Positions 4,640 through 6,492 of a DNA stretch of 6,492 bases are shown here, one piece after another (position 1 is the stretch's first letter; each line of letters opens with the position of its first letter). Position numbers and translations under genes: made by a program. The notes below the pieces were generated by a model that worked only from the letters and a program-made list of their open reading frames with translations, had not been told where the DNA came from and searched no databases. Source of the DNA: Limisphaerales bacterium. Its GTDB lineage: Bacteria > Verrucomicrobiota > Verrucomicrobiia > Limisphaerales > UBA11358. Location: positions 1 through 6,492 of the forward strand of contig DMQW01000229.1 in assembly GCA_003455565.1 (NCBI GenBank). Direction: 5' to 3'.

Positions 4640-6492
4640 ATGGCCAGCTTGAACATCCCAAATTTTTCCCGTGGAGCCGATCCCGTCAATCTCGTCACCG
4701 AGGCTGCGATCAAAGACATTCCCGAAGTCCTCAAACAACACGACACTTCACCCAATGGCTTGACCGAAACGGAAGCGGCGGCGCGGCTGGAAAAATTCGG
4801 CCCCAACCAGGTCGCGGAAGAAAAGCATCACGGCTGGCTGCAACGAATTTACCTCGCCGCGCGCAATCCGCTGGTGATCCTGCTATCCATTCTGGCGATC
4901 ATCACTTTCGCCACCGCCGGCGGCGCTTCGGATATTGCCGGCGGCATGTTGATGGTGGCGATGGTGGTGCTGGGAATTTCGCTGCGGTTCATTCAGGAAA
5001 CGAAGGCCGACAATGCAGCGGCCAAACTCAAGGCGATGATCAGCGTCACCGCCACGGTCGTGCGGGATGGCCAGCAAAAGGAAATTCCACTCAAACAACT
5101 CGTGCCCGGCGACGTGGTGAAATTGTCGGCGGGCGACATGATTCCCGGCGACGTGCGGCTGCTTTCGGCGAAAGATTTATTCATCATCCAAGCTACCCTC
5201 ACCGGCGAATCCATGCCGGTGGAAAAAACCGACGCCCGCGACGCCCGCACGAATGTTTCCTCGATTGAACACACCAACATCTGCTTTCTAGGCACCAGCG
5301 TGGAAAGCGGCGCGGCCACGGCGGTCATCGTCGCCACGGGTGCGCATACCTATTTTGGCAAACTCGCCGGCAGTCTTGCCGACCAGCAGGTGGAGACCGC
5401 GTTTGAAAAAGGCGTAAAAAAATTCACTTGGCTCATGCTGCGTTTCATGGCGGTGCTGGTGCCGCTGGTTTTTCTCATCAACGGCATCACGAAGCACAAC
5501 TGGAAAGAAGCGTTTTTCTTCTCGCTCGCCGTGGCCGTCGGGCTGACGCCGGAAATGTTGCCGATGATTGTCTCGGTCTGCCTGTCCAAAGGCGCGCTGG
5601 CGATGTCGAAGAAAAAAGTCATCGTCAAGCGGCTGAACTCCATCCAGAACTTCGGCGCCATGGACGTGCTCTGCACCGACAAGACCGGCACGCTGACCAT
5701 TGACCACGTCATCCTCGAAATCTATTGCGACGTCTTCAAAAAGGAAAGCGCCGAGGTCTTGCGCGACGCCTATCTCATCAGCCATTTTCAGACCGGCCTG
5801 AAAAATGTGCTCGACCGGGCCGTGTTGAAATACACCGAACTGCACCACGAACTTTCGGTGGATAAATACACCAAGGCGGACGAAATCCCGTTTGATTTTT
5901 CGCGCCGCATGATGTCGGTGGTGGTCGAAGGCCCCGACGGGCAACGCCAGTTGCTGACCAAGGGCGCACCGGAGGCGGTGTTCGCCAAATGCATGCATTT
6001 TGAAAGCGACGGGGAGATTTTTCCGATGGAACCGATTCTCGTCGGCAATCTCATTGAACAGGTCAACGATTTGAGCAGCGACGGTTTCCGCGTGCTGGCC
6101 ATTGCGAATAAAAAGGTCGGCCCGCAAACCGCTTATTCCAAAGCCGACGAAGAAGAACTCGTCCTGACCGGCTATCTCGCCTTTCTGGATCCACCCAAGG
6201 ACACCGCCAAAAAGGCCATCGCGGTTTTGCGGCAGCAAGGCATCACCATCAAAGTGTTGACCGGCGACAACGATCTGGTTTCGCGCAAAGTCTGCACCGA
6301 AGTCGGCATCAATGCGGAAAAAATCCTTCTGGGCAGCCAGGTTGAAACCATGTCGGAAGAGCAGCTCGCCGAGGCCGCCGAAACGACAGACGTGTTCGCG
6401 CGCCTTTCGCCCGCGCACAAAAAACGCGTCGTGATGGCGCTCCAGAAAAAAGGCCACGTTGTCGGTTTCATGGGCGACGGCATCAACGACGC
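4640..6492 (+). CDS. mgtA: Magnesium-translocating P-type ATPase (MgtA/MgtB type), cut by window edge
   Basis: This membrane pump couples ATP hydrolysis to Mg2+ entry. The frame is open from the ATG at 4640 to the window end, giving 617 residues; MgtA proteins are near 900, so the last membrane helices are missing. Predicted helices lie at about 75-92 and 99-118, then 263-285 and 290-315. The actuator loop has TGES (188-191). Helix four has PEMLP (304-308), the form seen in MgtA rather than the PEGL of calcium pumps. The phosphorylated aspartate is Asp347 in DKTGTLT, preceded by IQNFGAMDVLC, a strong MgtA signature, and followed later by SHFQTGLKN. The nucleotide domain shows KGAPE (441-445), TGDND (541-545) and GDGIND (612-617). 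All catalytic residues in view are intact. There is no clear Shine-Dalgarno; an in-frame TTG at 4607 is an alternative start. It diverges from thiC, with no evident functional link. Confidence 0.93.
   Translation, partial: MASLNIPNFSRGADPVNLVTEAAIKDIPEVLKQHDTSPNGLTETEAAARLEKFGPNQVAEEKHHGWLQRIYLAARNPLVILLSILAIITFATAGGASDIAGGMLMVAMVVLGISLRFIQETKADNAAAKLKAMISVTATVVRDGQQKEIPLKQLVPGDVVKLSAGDMIPGDVRLLSAKDLFIIQATLTGESMPVEKTDARDARTNVSSIEHTNICFLGTSVESGAATAVIVATGAHTYFGKLAGSLADQQVETAFEKGVKKFTWLMLRFMAVLVPLVFLINGITKHNWKEAFFFSLAVAVGLTPEMLPMIVSVCLSKGALAMSKKKVIVKRLNSIQNFGAMDVLCTDKTGTLTIDHVILEIYCDVFKKESAEVLRDAYLISHFQTGLKNVLDRAVLKYTELHHELSVDKYTKADEIPFDFSRRMMSVVVEGPDGQRQLLTKGAPEAVFAKCMHFESDGEIFPMEPILVGNLIEQVNDLSSDGFRVLAIANKKVGPQTAYSKADEEELVLTGYLAFLDPPKDTAKKAIAVLRQQGITIKVLTGDNDLVSRKVCTEVGINAEKILLGSQVETMSEEQLAEAAETTDVFARLSPAHKKRVVMALQKKGHVVGFMGDGIND

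Noticed and set aside
5288..6457. A 389-codon open frame on the minus strand opposite mgtA
   Set aside because: It is antisense to a gene with every P-type ATPase motif in frame. The predicted protein is very rich in His, Phe and Asp with no family features, a typical shadow of codon bias.

Overview
The window looks like bacterial chromosome of moderate to high GC content. It carries two ordinary metabolic or transport genes next to a restriction-modification cluster. I lean towards Verrucomicrobiota. The reasons are the style of the ThiC and MgtA proteins, weak or absent Shine-Dalgarno sequences before most starts, and an intergenic stretch resembling dispersed repeats I associate with that phylum. 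This placement is inference, not something the sequence proves.

Left part (1-2191): a defence-type cluster. A minus-strand gene cut by the left edge starts an OLD/RecF-like P-loop ATPase (1-221). Diverging from it is a beta-class DNA methyltransferase with an SPPY motif (340-1311, plus). Its stop lies one base from the stop of a convergent minus-strand gene (1313-2191), which has the features of a PD-(D/E)xK-like restriction endonuclease. The methyltransferase would protect the host's target sites and the endonuclease would cut unmodified DNA. A small hairpin at 1282-1299 could end transcription between the two. The 118-base divergent gap before the methyltransferase contains three copies of a 7-base word, two of them forming an inverted repeat around its start codon; this is a candidate operator.

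Middle (2192-4525): 128 bases of repeat-like intergenic DNA, then thiC on the minus strand (2320-4287). ThiC makes the pyrimidine half of thiamin. Upstream of thiC on the same strand is a clear TPP riboswitch (about 4408-4516), so thiamin pyrophosphate should control thiC expression. Directly after the aptamer lies a strong GGAGG sequence with an in-frame GTG inside a hairpin, which offers an alternative thiC start.

Right part (4526-6492): a short AT-rich divergent region with a 12-13 base direct repeat and a palindrome. It is followed on the plus strand by the first 617 residues of an MgtA-type P-type ATPase for magnesium uptake, cut by the right edge.

I found no tRNA, rRNA, CRISPR array, transposase or phage gene. 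The restriction-modification pair is the most interesting content. The gene architecture is recognisable rather than a wholly new system; its target site and the role of the neighbouring ATPase are the open points.
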